NCBI GenBank assembly: GCA_051001455.1
Contig: JBPCNH010000004.1
Coordinates: forward strand, 186,001-250,000
DNA: 64,000 nucleotides
Direction: 5' to 3'
Source: JBPCNH01 sp051001455
GTDB taxonomy: Bacteria; Actinomycetota; CADDZG01; WHSQ01
Each line of letters opens with the position of its first letter. The first letter of the stretch is position 1. The notes beneath the pieces were generated by a model. That model was not told where the DNA came from and searched no databases. It was given only the letters and a program-made list of their open reading frames with translations. The position numbers were made by a program, and so were the translations under genes. Below, one piece after another: positions 16,825-26,341 of the stretch.

Positions 16825-18188
16825 AACAAACGGGCCCATCGCTGGTGGTCGTGGGAGGCGGCATCACGGGCCTGGCCGCGGCGTATGGATGGAAGCTGGC
16901 GATACCCGCGGGGGAAGTCACCGTGCTGGAGGCGGCGCAGAGCGCAGGGGGCAAGCTACGGACGGAGCAGCGCGATGGTTTCCAAGTCGAAGCCGGAGCG
17001 GACTCGTTCTTGGATCGTGACGGCGCGATCCCATCATTGTGCGCCGACCTGGCGGTCGGGCCACTGCGGTCACCGGCGATCTTCGGAGCGATGGTGCGCA
17101 GACGGGGCCGGCTCGTCCGGCTGCCGCCGAGCACGGTGATGGGCGTTCCTTCTTCCATCCGAAGCGTGCTTCGATCACCGGTCCTCTCCGTACGGGGGAA
17201 ACTCCGAGCGCTGTTCGACCTGCTAGCGCCGGGCCCACTCCGAGGTGACGATGTCGCCGTCGCAGACTTCATAGGCGCCCGCTTCGGTCGCGAGGTGATG
17301 GACCGCCTGGTCGACCCGGTCCTGGCGGGGACCCGGGCCGGGGACCCGGGATCTCTCAGCCTTGCAGCAGCTCTCCCACAGATCGATGAGGTAGCCAGGA
17401 GCCACCGGAGCGTGCTCAGAGGCCTCGGGCGCTGGCCCCGACCGGGCGCACCCTCGTTCCTCGCGCCCGAGGCCGGGATGTCGAGACTCGTCGACGCTTT
17501 CGTGACGGCGATCGGGGCCAGCGCCGTGGTCACCGGTGCGCCGGTAACGGAGCTCGGAAGAGACGCCGGTGGATGGGCCGTGGCAACCGCCGACGGCACC
17601 ACTCGCCGGGCGGACGCGGTGATCGTTGCGACCCCCGCCTACGCGGCGGCTCCGCTGATCGCCGATCTCGCCTCCGACGCCGCGGCCGAGATCGAGGGGA
17701 TCGCTTACGCCTCGTCGGCGGTAGTGACGCTCGCCTACGACCGACCGGTGGTCACCCCAGGCGGGAGCGGCCTCTTGTTGGGCAGCCACGCTGCTGCAAC
17801 GATCACGGCGGCGACCTGGTATTCGAAGAAGTGGCCGCACGCCGCACCCCCCGAGAAGGCTCTCATCCGGACGTTCGTCGGGCGCGCCGGAGCCGATCCC
17901 GCCCTCGAGGCGGGCGACGAGACGCTGATAAACCGGGTCGCCGGCGACCTGACGAAGATTGCCGGGATCCGGGAGCAACCGGCCGCCGCGTGGGTAACCA
18001 GGTGGAACGACGGGCTCCCGCAGTACGCGGTGGGGCATCGGGACCGGGTGACCCGAGCGAGGGTCGCACTTCGGCCGCATGGGGGTCTCGAGCTCGCCGG
18101 CGCCGCCTACGACGGGTCCGGCGTCCCCGACTGCATCGCCTCAGGGCTGGGGGCGGCCCGGCGCGCCGCCCAAGGTCTCTTGCGGTAG
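16812..18188 (+). CDS. cgoX: Coproporphyrinogen III / protoporphyrinogen oxidase (HemY/CgoX type)
   Basis: An FAD-dependent oxidase of 458 residues. The dinucleotide-binding motif VVVGGGITGLAAAY is near residues 12-25, followed by VLEAAQSAGGKLRTE, and the C-terminal FAD contact is GAAYDGSGVPDCIASG. With hemQ next door, the protein most likely oxidises coproporphyrinogen III to coproporphyrin III, the route used by Gram-positive bacteria, rather than protoporphyrinogen. It overlaps hemE by 13 bp. No ferrochelatase gene is in the window. Confidence 0.93.
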   Translation: MVALKQTGPSLVVVGGGITGLAAAYGWKLAIPAGEVTVLEAAQSAGGKLRTEQRDGFQVEAGADSFLDRDGAIPSLCADLAVGPLRSPAIFGAMVRRRGRLVRLPPSTVMGVPSSIRSVLRSPVLSVRGKLRALFDLLAPGPLRGDDVAVADFIGARFGREVMDRLVDPVLAGTRAGDPGSLSLAAALPQIDEVARSHRSVLRGLGRWPRPGAPSFLAPEAGMSRLVDAFVTAIGASAVVTGAPVTELGRDAGGWAVATADGTTRRADAVIVATPAYAAAPLIADLASDAAAEIEGIAYASSAVVTLAYDRPVVTPGGSGLLLGSHAAATITAATWYSKKWPHAAPPEKALIRTFVGRAGADPALEAGDETLINRVAGDLTKIAGIREQPAAAWVTRWNDGLPQYAVGHRDRVTRARVALRPHGGLELAGAAYDGSGVPDCIASGLGAARRAAQGLLR

Positions 18189-18257
18189 GGGCGCGTTAGG
18201 GTTGAGGGCCAGGACACCGAATGGATGGAGCACCGACTAGCCATGGAAGGAACGTCG

Positions 18258-18923
18258 ATGTCTGACGACCTGGTATTCGCCAGCTATCCCGTCTTCAGGG
18301 CCCGGCCCGGCGGTTTGCCGGACGACAGGGACGTAGCCGTTAAGGAGGTCCAAGGGGTTCTCGACGACCACGCCGAGCGGGTATCGATCAGAGGCATCTA
18401 CTCTCTGGCCGGGTTCCGGGCCGATGCAGACCTGATGCTGTGGCTGGTGAGCAACTCGGCCGACGACCTGCAGGATCTGATCGTCGCTCTGAGGAAAACC
18501 ACGCTCGGCAAGTCGCTCGACCTGGTCGATCAGTTCCTCGGACTGGTACGACCGGCCGAATTCTCGCCCGACCACCTCCCGGCATTCGTTCAAGGCAAAG
18601 AGCCGAAGCACTACGTCTGCGTTTACCCGTTCGTGCGAACGCCCGAGTGGTACCTGCTCGACCCGAAAGAGCGAGGGGCGCTGCTGTCGGAGCACGGCAA
18701 GGCCGGGCGCGAGTTCGATGACATAAACGCGAACACCACCAGCGCGTTCGGACTGAACGACTGGGAATGGATACTCACTTTCGAGGCCGACAGCCTCGAT
18801 CGATTGGTCGGATTGATCCGCCACCTGAGGGGCACCGAAGCCCGCCGCTACACGAAGGTCGAGATCCCCTTCTACTCGGGGATCCGCAAGGAACTAGCTG
18901 CAGCGGTCGCCGATCTGCCGTAG
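18258..18923 (+). CDS. hemQ: Coproheme decarboxylase HemQ
   Basis: Converts iron-coproporphyrin III to haem b in the coproporphyrin-dependent pathway. The 221-residue protein has the signature YPFVRTPEWYLL, with Tyr123 as the likely redox-active residue and His146 in EHGKAGREF as the probable proximal haem ligand. FGLNDWEWILTFEADS and HLRGTEARRY are also typical. The start MSDDLVFASYPVF with GGAAGGAACG upstream is preferred over the earlier ATG at 18225. It is the third gene of the haem set. Confidence 0.95.
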   Translation: MSDDLVFASYPVFRARPGGLPDDRDVAVKEVQGVLDDHAERVSIRGIYSLAGFRADADLMLWLVSNSADDLQDLIVALRKTTLGKSLDLVDQFLGLVRPAEFSPDHLPAFVQGKEPKHYVCVYPFVRTPEWYLLDPKERGALLSEHGKAGREFDDINANTTSAFGLNDWEWILTFEADSLDRLVGLIRHLRGTEARRYTKVEIPFYSGIRKELAAAVADLP

Positions 18924-18996
18924 TGCTCGTCGCCAGATCTGCAACAACCAGTGGCTCGTATGATTCGCACGCCGTCGAGGACAGGGGGAAGACACC

Positions 18997-20112
18997 GTGA
19001 AGAGAATTTCAATCATCTTGTTAAGCCTCGCTCTGATATTCGTAGCCTGTTCGGGTGACTCCGGTCCCGACCCCGCCGAGAACCCCAAGGACGCGTTAAC
19101 CAGCGCCTTCGAGAAACTGGGTGACGGCGGCTACACGTTCACTTTGCGCGTGGACTCGGATCCCGGTTCCCTCGCTGCCCTCTCCGCGGACGACGGGGGC
19201 ACCCCGATGACGGAAGAGGACGCTCAGAAGCTCTTGGACTCGTCGATCAGCTTCTCGGGCACCGATGAGGAAGACGCGCAAGAACGCGATGCCGCGATCA
19301 CGGTCAACGTAGCGGGCAATGAAGATGCCATCGAGATACGGGTTATCGACGAGGCTCTTTTCGCTCGGGCCGACGTACGCGAGCTGGTAGAGACGTTCGG
19401 CGGGACCACCGCCGAGCTAGACCAGGTAGCGTCACAGTCCCCTCCGGGCTTCGAATTCATAGGCTCCGCGATCGAGGGAGAGTAGCTCACGGTCGCCAAC
19501 GCCGAGCAACTGACGGAGCAATTGACGGGTGGGATGGCTCCTACACCGAACGAAGCCGACCAACAGCAGCTCGTCGACGATATCGGAGCTGCACTCGACC
19601 GAAGCTCGGAGGTCACCTCTGAAGGGGATGATGACATCGGCCACCATCTCGTCGCCAGGGTCGCGGTGCGGGCCTTCTACGAGGACTTCAGGACCTCGAT
19701 CCAATCGTTAGTGGGGCAGCTTCCGGGGGCACAGCTACCTCCCGCGAGCGAGGTCCCCGACGAAGAGGTGCGTTTCGATGTATGGGTCGACGGAGGCGAA
19801 GTGACCCAGCTGCACTTCGACTTCATGCAGATTGCCAGCTTCGCGGACGAAGAGATCCCGGCGGGAGTCGAGCGCCTCGGACTACTGATCGAGGTGGAGG
19901 CTTTCGATGACTCGGTCGACGCTCCCGACGATCCCGTCGAGGTGGACACGAATGCACTTCTTCAGGGACTCATGCAAGCCGGAGCCGGTGCGTCGATGCA
20001 GCCCGGAGCAGAGGTTCCGGCGGGAAGCGCAGACGAACTGTGCGATCAGCTTGCCGGCGCGCCGCCTGAGGTCCTGGAGCAATTCGCCGAGCAGTGCCCC
20101 GAACTGCAATAA
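18997..20112 (+). pseudogene. Lipoprotein gene interrupted by an in-frame TAG
   Basis: The frame starts with GTG and a lipoprotein signal, MKRISIILLSLALIFVACSG, with Cys18 in a FVAC lipobox. It stops at TAG 19483-19485 after 162 codons. The same frame then continues uninterrupted to 20112 without its own good start for 37 bases, giving 371 codons in all. The two parts look like halves of one exported lipoprotein of the LppX/LprG-like or DUF6612-like kind: acidic, rich in Ser and Ala, with a C-terminal SADELCDQLAGAPPEV segment. A tryptophan codon TGG changed to TAG in the context IEGE-stop-LTVAN is the simplest cause. A sequencing error or readthrough is also possible. Confidence 0.75.
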
Positions 20113-20121
20113 GGAGGACTG

Positions 20122-22860
20122 ATGGGACAGCGTGACCCGTTCGGCGCTAGGACTCGGCTCGAGGTAGAGGGTGGCAGTCTCGATCTCTACAGACTCGATT
20201 CCCTGGAGAAAGCGAACCTCGCCGAGCTCGACCGCATCCCGATAACCGTCAAGGTGCTGCTCGAGAACCTGTTGCGCAGCGCCGGCACGGGTTTCGCCGG
20301 CGAGGATGACGTGGCACTGCTCGCCCACTGGGGGCAGAAGCCGCTCGAAGACCGCGAGTTCGCGTTCGTCCCCTCCCGGGTGATCCTGCAGGACTTCACC
20401 GGGGTCCCCGCCGTGGTGGACCTGGCAGCCATGCGTTCCGCCATCGCACGTGAAGGCGGCGATCCGTCCAAGGTGGATCCACTCGTGCCCGTGGATCTGG
20501 TGATCGATCACTCGGTACAGGTCGATGCCTTCGGTACCGCCGCGGCATTCGGGCAGAACGTGGCGCTCGAGTACGAACGCAATCACGAGCGCTACTCGCT
20601 GCTCCGGTGGGCGCAGCAGGCGTTCGCCGGGTTCTCGGTCGTCCCTCCGGGGATGGGGATCGTCCACCAGGTGAACCTCGAATACCTGGCCAAGGTCGTG
20701 CAGACGATCGACGACGACGGTCCCGTGGCCATCCCCGACACGCTGGTCGGCACCGACTCGCACACACCGATGGTCAACGGCCTCAGCGTGCTCGGTTGGG
20801 GTGTGGGTGGCATCGAGGCCGAGGCCGCGGTGCTGGGCCAGCCACTGCCGCTCCTGACGCCGAAGGTCGTGGGCTTCAGGTTCACGGGCGCGCTCGAGAC
20901 GGGGGTTACGGCCACAGACCTGGTGCTCACCGTCACCGAGATCCTGCGCAACCACGGGGTCGTCGGGAAGTTCGTTGAATTCTACGGAGCCGGGGTCGGC
21001 AGTCTGTCGGTCGCAGACAGGGCCACACTCTCGAACATGTCGCCCGAGTTCGGCGCTACCGCTTCGTTGTGGCCGATCGACGACATGACGCTCGACTATC
21101 TGCGTCTGTCCGGCAGGCCGGCAGACCTGATCGATCTCGTCGAGCGCTACGCCAAAGAGCAGCGCATGTGGCGCAGCGACGCCACGCCCGACCCCGACTT
21201 CACCGAGACGCTCGAGCTGGACCTGTCGACCGTGGAACCCAGTCTGGCCGGACCCCGGCGCCCACAAGACCGTGTGAACCTCCCCGGCGTATGGACCAGT
21301 TTCACCGAGGGCTTCCCGGACGGTCTCGAGAAAGCGGTGGATGTCGACCTCTCCGGCTGGACCTCAGAGGGTGGACAGCCCGCCGTGGAGCCGAACGTCG
21401 AACACACGCCGGACCATGCCGCGGCCAAGGCCTGCCAGTTGCGCAACGGCTCAGTCGTGATCGCAGCGATCACCTCCTGCACCAACACATCGAACCCGTC
21501 GGTGATGCTGGGCGCAGGCTTGCTCGCACGCAAGGCGATCGCCAAAGGTCTCCGCTCGAAGCCATGGGTCAAGACCTCGATGGGACCGGGCTCGCGCGTC
21601 GTCACCGGTTATCTCGAGGGCTCGGGGCTGATGGACGACCTCGAAGCGCTCGGTTTCCACGTGGTGGGATATGGCTGCACCACGTGCATCGGGAACTCCG
21701 GTCCGCTACCACAGCCCATCGCGGAAGCCATCGACGACAACGACCTCGCCGTCGTCTCAGTACTGTCCGGCAACCGCAACTTCGAAGGCCGCATCCACCC
21801 ACAGGTGAAGGCAAGTTACCTCGCATCGCCTCCGCTGGTGGTCGCTTACGCCCTCGCCGGCCACGCCAACATCGACCTCAGTAAGGATCCTCTAGGTCAG
21901 GACGCCGCCGGCAACGATGTCTACCTGAAGGACCTCTGGCCGGCCCCCGAAGAGATCGCCGAGGCCATGAAAAGCGTCAACTCGGATCTCTTCGGAGTGG
22001 AGTACTCCAAGATCTTCGAAGGAACCGAGGACTGGCAGAAGCTCCCCTCGCCGACCGGACAGCTGTACGAGTGGGATCCGGAGTCCAGCTACGTCCGAGA
22101 GCCGACCTTCTTCGAGGATCTCGGCGACGAGCCACCTCCGACCGAGGACATCATCGGCGCGCGGGTTCTTGCGCTCGTTGGCGATTCAGTCACCACGGAT
22201 CACATCTCCCCCGCCGGTGCGATCGCCCCCGCGTCTCCAGCGGGCCGCTATCTGCAAGAAAAAGGCGTTGAGATAAGGGATTTCAACTCCTACGGATCAC
22301 GGCGGGGCAACCACGAGGTCATGGTGCGGGGAACCTTCGCCAACATCCGCTTCCGCAATCTGATCGCGGACGGCAAAGTCGGCGGCTGGTCCAAGCACTT
22401 CCCGTCGGGAGAGATCGACACGCTCTACGACGTGGCCATGCGTTACGAGGACGAAGGCACTCCCTCCATCATCCTGGCAGGCAAGGAGTACGGCTCCGGC
22501 AGCTCACGCGACTGGGCCGCCAAGGGCCCGCTCCTCCAAGGGGTCAAGGCCGCGATCGCGCAAAGCTTCGAGCGCATCCACCGCTCGAACCTCGTGGGGA
22601 TGGGGATCCTTCCACTGCAGTTCGTGAGCGGAGAGAGCGCCGAGTCTCTGGGCCTAACCGGCAGCGAGTCCTACGACATCGCCGGCATCGCCGAAGGACT
22701 GGAGCCGCACGCGGAGCTCGAGGTGGTCGCGCGCTCAGACGATGGGAACGAGGTGCGCTTCAACGTCGAGTGCCGTATCGACTCGGAAGTAGAGCTCGAC
22801 TACTACCGCCACGGAGGCGTCCTACAACTGGTCCTCCGCCGCATGCTCGCAGACGGCTAA
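20122..22860 (+). CDS. acnA: Aconitate hydratase A
   Basis: Interconverts citrate and isocitrate in the TCA cycle with a [4Fe-4S] cluster. The 912-residue protein has the three cluster cysteines at Cys453 (ITSCTNTSNPSV), Cys519 and Cys522 (GYGCTTCIGNSGPL). The swivelling C-terminal domain has DHISPAGAI and GKEYGSGSSRDWAAKG. Length and motifs are those of actinobacterial AcnA/IRP-type enzymes. A TAAGGAGG ribosome site precedes the ATG. It follows the broken lipoprotein by 9 bp and may share its transcript. Confidence 0.98.
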   Translation: MGQRDPFGARTRLEVEGGSLDLYRLDSLEKANLAELDRIPITVKVLLENLLRSAGTGFAGEDDVALLAHWGQKPLEDREFAFVPSRVILQDFTGVPAVVDLAAMRSAIAREGGDPSKVDPLVPVDLVIDHSVQVDAFGTAAAFGQNVALEYERNHERYSLLRWAQQAFAGFSVVPPGMGIVHQVNLEYLAKVVQTIDDDGPVAIPDTLVGTDSHTPMVNGLSVLGWGVGGIEAEAAVLGQPLPLLTPKVVGFRFTGALETGVTATDLVLTVTEILRNHGVVGKFVEFYGAGVGSLSVADRATLSNMSPEFGATASLWPIDDMTLDYLRLSGRPADLIDLVERYAKEQRMWRSDATPDPDFTETLELDLSTVEPSLAGPRRPQDRVNLPGVWTSFTEGFPDGLEKAVDVDLSGWTSEGGQPAVEPNVEHTPDHAAAKACQLRNGSVVIAAITSCTNTSNPSVMLGAGLLARKAIAKGLRSKPWVKTSMGPGSRVVTGYLEGSGLMDDLEALGFHVVGYGCTTCIGNSGPLPQPIAEAIDDNDLAVVSVLSGNRNFEGRIHPQVKASYLASPPLVVAYALAGHANIDLSKDPLGQDAAGNDVYLKDLWPAPEEIAEAMKSVNSDLFGVEYSKIFEGTEDWQKLPSPTGQLYEWDPESSYVREPTFFEDLGDEPPPTEDIIGARVLALVGDSVTTDHISPAGAIAPASPAGRYLQEKGVEIRDFNSYGSRRGNHEVMVRGTFANIRFRNLIADGKVGGWSKHFPSGEIDTLYDVAMRYEDEGTPSIILAGKEYGSGSSRDWAAKGPLLQGVKAAIAQSFERIHRSNLVGMGILPLQFVSGESAESLGLTGSESYDIAGIAEGLEPHAELEVVARSDDGNEVRFNVECRIDSEVELDYYRHGGVLQLVLRRMLADG

Positions 22861-22912
22861 GTACACGGCCGAAGGGTGACCGCCCCCACCTGGAGCGCCT
22901 GAAGGGGTCTCT

Positions 22913-24055
22913 CTATCGGCCGACGGGCTGAGTGACCACCCGTCCATCTGCCATGGCAAAGATGGGTTCCGCCAGGTACCGAAGACCATCCCGCAGGTCG
23001 CCGGTCACGGCGATCAGGTCGGCAGGAGCTCCCGACACCACCGAGCCCAGCGGAGCAAGGCCCAGGAAGTCACCGGACTTGGCGGTGGCCGCTGCGAGAG
23101 CCCCCTCCAAGGACATCCCTGCTTCCATCATCAATTCCAGCTCTTCGATGACGATCCCGAAGGGAACTTCTGGAGCACCTAGGTCGGTGCCGTAGAGCAG
23201 CGTGCCTCCCGCGTCGAGGAACCGACGTGCGATCTTGGTTGCCCTCCCCTCGCAGTAATCGTCCAAGACGTACATCGTCCCGATGATCTCTATGTCTGCA
23301 GCCACAACTCTTTCCCACACTGCTCTCGGAAAGGATCCTCTGCACGGCAGATGAGCGAGGTCGTCTACTCCGGCTTTCAGGGCAAGGTCGAGTCCTTCCC
23401 TTTCCTGAACGTGAGCGCTCACCGGCAGCCCATGAGAGTGAGCTTCGTCGACGATCGCCCGGAACTCCTCGAGACTCAATACCGGCCATCCGGCGCGCCC
23501 GAAGTGAACGGCGACCTTGATGACCCCGGCCCCAAGCCCGACCAGCTCCCGAACCTTGGCCCGAGCCTCATCAATGCCTTCGACAGGTCCTGCAACCCTG
23601 GAGCCGTGAACCGGGATGGGATAACCCCCAGGAGTCGTGAGCAAAGGTCCGGCGACTATCACTTGAAGCGCATCGGAGTCTGGGAACGGCAGCAGGGCTT
23701 CCTCTATGCCGAGGTCCCGCACGGTCATGACGCCTTCGTTGGGAAGCTGCGTGTACCCGTTGACGACACCGAGGTGTACGTGAAGATCGATGAATCCAGG
23801 CAACAGGGTTGCGTTACCGAGGTCAACGACCTCCGCTGCACGATCTTCCAGATCGTCCTGTGAACCCACGGCGGCGATCGACTTTCCCTCGATCAACACT
23901 GCGGAGTCGTCGGTGAAAGCTTCGCCATCGAACATCCGCTCGGCCACGAGGAGAGTCCCGGTGGCCGGCTCAGCGGACGGCGGGGTTGCAATGTCGCAAG
24001 CCATCGCCGCGACAGCAAACACCAATGTGATGATGCACCGTGTCTTTCTCCCCAC
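22913..24055 (-). CDS. Amidohydrolase-family lipoprotein (imidazolonepropionase-like)
   Basis: A secreted metal-dependent hydrolase of 380 residues. The GTG at 24055 gives a lipoprotein signal, MGRKTRCIITLVFAVAAMAC, with Cys20. The amidohydrolase motifs are in order: DLHVH for two metal ligands, GVIKVAVHF, SAHVQEREG, DLAHLPC and YGTDLGAPEVPFG with the final aspartate. A TTG at 24100 is an alternative start but spoils the signal peptide. It is convergent with acnA and divergent from the HNH gene. Relatives act on cyclic amides, dipeptides or carbamates; the substrate here cannot be told. Confidence 0.85.
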   Translation of the reverse strand: MGRKTRCIITLVFAVAAMACDIATPPSAEPATGTLLVAERMFDGEAFTDDSAVLIEGKSIAAVGSQDDLEDRAAEVVDLGNATLLPGFIDLHVHLGVVNGYTQLPNEGVMTVRDLGIEEALLPFPDSDALQVIVAGPLLTTPGGYPIPVHGSRVAGPVEGIDEARAKVRELVGLGAGVIKVAVHFGRAGWPVLSLEEFRAIVDEAHSHGLPVSAHVQEREGLDLALKAGVDDLAHLPCRGSFPRAVWERVVAADIEIIGTMYVLDDYCEGRATKIARRFLDAGGTLLYGTDLGAPEVPFGIVIEELELMMEAGMSLEGALAAATAKSGDFLGLAPLGSVVSGAPADLIAVTGDLRDGLRYLAEPIFAMADGRVVTQPVGR

Positions 24056-24164
24056 GGCGACAACATAATGGGTCCAAACAGACGGTCCCGAAAAGTTCAA
24101 GGGATCGCGAGATCAGCGGTGCGGAACGCGAAAAAGTGTCTCACCCTCGCGTCAAAATGTCTTC

Positions 24165-25325
24165 ATGGATGTTGGACTGGTGGACCAGGCGATCGAGCTG
24201 CTCGAGAAGGCGAATGCCGAACTCGAGCCGGAACTGCTCGATAGTGCTTCCGCTCGCGCAGCGATAGCTGCCTACGCCCGCGCGGAGAAACTCGCGACCT
24301 TCGGTGTTGCCGCGCTGTTTCGCAAGGTTGCCGATAGTGCGAAGATCGCGCAGATCACCGGGTCTTCGATCGGTAAGGCCAAGGCGGTCGTCCAGACCGG
24401 TGCCGTAATGGCGACTTCATCCGAGTTGACCTCGGCGATGCAAACAGGGTCGATCTCGTTCGATCAAGCGGCCGAGGTCGCAGCGGCGGAGGAGTCGGCA
24501 CCTGGTTGTGCGAGCGAGCTGGTGGCAGTAGCTCAGTCCGAGACGTTCCACTCGTTCAAGCACCAGGCGCGGCGCACCAAGCTCGAGGCCGAGCAGCACC
24601 GAGGACTCGCAGAGCGTCAGCATGCGGCGCGTAGTGCCCGGCGATACAGCGACGAGCTCGGCATGGTGCATATCCACATGGCGTTCGAGCCCCACATCGG
24701 TGCACCGATCCTGGCGCGGGCCGAAACCGAAGCCGCACGCCGAGCGCGAGCTGCCAAGGCCACCGGAGAGCAAGAACCTTTCGAGCGTTACCTGGCCGAT
24801 GCATATGCAAGTCTGCTGTCATCAGGTGGGAGCGGTACCACAAAATCGCGCCGCCCCGAGGTGGTGGTACTGGTGAGCCACGAGGTGGTCAAGCGAGGCT
24901 GGAGCGACGTCATGCCCGGCGAGGTCTGCAAGAATCAGATCTGCTCTCCGCCTTTGCGTTCCCCCCGCCCACCCAAAACCGTTCATGTGGCGCGTGCCCC
25001 CGATGTAGCGAGAGAGATCGCGGACGATGCTTTCCTCACCGGAGTCGTCTACGACGGCACCGACCTGCGACACATGCGACGCTGGTCACGCACGATCCCC
25101 GTTGAGGTCAAGCTCGCCCTTGAACTGGGTAAGCCTCCCGCTTTCGACGGGATCGCCTGCGTGGACTGCGGCAACAGGTTCCGAAACGAGTTCGATCACG
25201 TTCACCCTCGCGCAGCAGGCGGCCCAATCTCAACCAAGAACATCGACCCGCGATGCCATCCCTGCCACCTGATCAAGACGGCAGCCGACCGGCGCGCCGG
25301 ACTCCTCACCCCACCCGAACCCTGA
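24165..25325 (+). CDS. DUF222 (13E12-repeat) protein with C-terminal HNH nuclease domain
   Basis: A 386-residue protein of the DUF222/HNH family that is widespread in actinobacteria. The N-terminal helical DUF222 domain runs to about residue 240, with AEKLATFGVAALFRKV and SFDQAAEVAAAEE. The C-terminal HNH core is CVDCGNRFRNEFDHVHPRAA, followed by RCHPCHLIKT, with the paired cysteines and histidines intact. DAFLTGVVYDGTDLRHMRRW is a family hallmark. The Pro-rich stretch SPPLRSPRPPK before it is longer than in relatives I recall. The ATG has no good ribosome site. The function is unproved, and the family is often associated with mobile DNA. Confidence 0.88.
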   Translation: MDVGLVDQAIELLEKANAELEPELLDSASARAAIAAYARAEKLATFGVAALFRKVADSAKIAQITGSSIGKAKAVVQTGAVMATSSELTSAMQTGSISFDQAAEVAAAEESAPGCASELVAVAQSETFHSFKHQARRTKLEAEQHRGLAERQHAARSARRYSDELGMVHIHMAFEPHIGAPILARAETEAARRARAAKATGEQEPFERYLADAYASLLSSGGSGTTKSRRPEVVVLVSHEVVKRGWSDVMPGEVCKNQICSPPLRSPRPPKTVHVARAPDVAREIADDAFLTGVVYDGTDLRHMRRWSRTIPVEVKLALELGKPPAFDGIACVDCGNRFRNEFDHVHPRAAGGPISTKNIDPRCHPCHLIKTAADRRAGLLTPPEP

Positions 25326-25414
25326 CCCAAAGGCAGTCGCCCCGCGATCGCGCGCTCGGTGAAGAACCGTGAGGGGGGCGGTCGCCCCAACGCTGCCACG
25401 CGGACGGGTAACGA

Positions 25415-25442
25415 AGAGAGCCCCACCGAAGTGAGGCTCTCT
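25415..25442 (-). terminator. Terminator hairpin after rpsI
   Basis: AGAGAGCC and GGCTCTCT form an 8-bp outer stem with an inner CAC/GTG pairing around a CGAA loop, 22 bp beyond the rpsI stop. The following run is T-rich (CTTCGTTA) rather than a strict U-tract. It closes the minus-strand ribosomal cluster before the 13-kb block. Confidence 0.7.
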
Positions 25443-25464
25443 GAATGCTGGTTGTTGGACGCTG

Positions 25465-25857
25465 CTAGCGCTTGGAGTACTGGGGCGCCTTGCGGGCCTT
25501 CTTGAGGCCGTACTTACGGCGCTCTTTCTCGCGAGCGTCACGGGTGAGGAAGCCGGCCTTCTTCAGTGCAGGGCGAAGTTCGGAATCCATGTCCACGAGC
25601 GCTTTCGAGATGGCGTGACGCAGAGCGCCTGCCTGGCCGCTGATGCCACCGCCTTCGATCTTGCAGATGATGTCGTAGCGGCCGTCGGTCTCGGTAAGGC
25701 GCAAAGGCTCGGTGACGATCATCCGGTGGGTAGCGCTCGGAAAGTAATCCTCGAATGGACGACCGTTGATCTCGATCTTGCCTTCGCCGGTGAGGATCCT
25801 GGCGCGGCATACGGCCTCTTTACGACGACCGGTAGATCCGGAAAGAACATCAGCCAC
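25465..25857 (-). CDS. rpsI: 30S ribosomal protein S9 (uS9)
   Basis: A 130-residue S9. The motif GRRKEAVCRARILTGEGKI is near residues 10-28. GGGISGQAGALRHAISKAL follows, and the C-terminal KKARKAPQYSKR tail reaches the P-site tRNA. The GTG start overlaps the end of rplM by 8 bp (GTGGCTGATG), so the two are translationally coupled. A terminator hairpin follows. Confidence 0.98.
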   Translation of the reverse strand: MADVLSGSTGRRKEAVCRARILTGEGKIEINGRPFEDYFPSATHRMIVTEPLRLTETDGRYDIICKIEGGGISGQAGALRHAISKALVDMDSELRPALKKAGFLTRDAREKERRKYGLKKARKAPQYSKR

Positions 25858-26341
25858 CTGTTACCTCCTCGACGGTATGAGCCTGCTCTAGGTTGTGCGG
25901 AGCAGCGACGTCTTTGAGGTCAAGCTCCTTGGGGTGCTGTGATGCGTGGGGATGCTGGGAGCCGGCGTACACCTTCAGCTTCTTCAGCATGGCCCGGCCG
26001 AGCTTGTTGCTGGGAAGCATCCCTTTGACGGCTTTCTCTACGGCGAGCTCGGGCTTGGTGCTCATGACTTTCGCGTAGGGGATCGACGACAGACCACCCG
26101 GGTAACCAGAGTGGCGGTGCATGAACTTGTCGGTGAGTTTGTTACCGGTCATCACGACCTTCGAAGCGTTCACGATGATGACGTGATCGCCATTGTCGAG
26201 ATGAGGAGTGAAGTTCGGCTTGTGCTTGCCGCGCAGGCGCTTGGCTACTTCGGAGGCGAGGCGACCGAGGACGACGCCGTCGGCGTCGACGACGTACCAC
26301 TCGCGCGTTATCTCACTAGGTTTCGTTGTGTGGGTTTTCAT
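25850..26341 (-). CDS. rplM: 50S ribosomal protein L13 (uL13)
   Basis: A 163-residue L13 starting MKTHTTKPSEITREWYVVDA, with GRLASEVAKRLRGKHKP and MLPSNKLGRAMLKKLKVY. The C-terminus is about 15 residues longer than the standard, with an acidic, His-containing tail. GGGAGGAGAAAGACGGC precedes the ATG and rules out the 60 upstream codons. A TTGACC-N17-TATCCT promoter and a structured leader lie upstream. Confidence 0.98.
   Translation of the reverse strand: MKTHTTKPSEITREWYVVDADGVVLGRLASEVAKRLRGKHKPNFTPHLDNGDHVIIVNASKVVMTGNKLTDKFMHRHSGYPGGLSSIPYAKVMSTKPELAVEKAVKGMLPSNKLGRAMLKKLKVYAGSQHPHASQHPKELDLKDVAAPHNLEQAHTVEEVTGG

Noticed and set aside
23351..23863. 170-codon plus-strand frame opposite the amidohydrolase gene
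   Set aside because: Antisense shadow; the minus-strand frame has complete amidohydrolase motifs and a lipoprotein signal.
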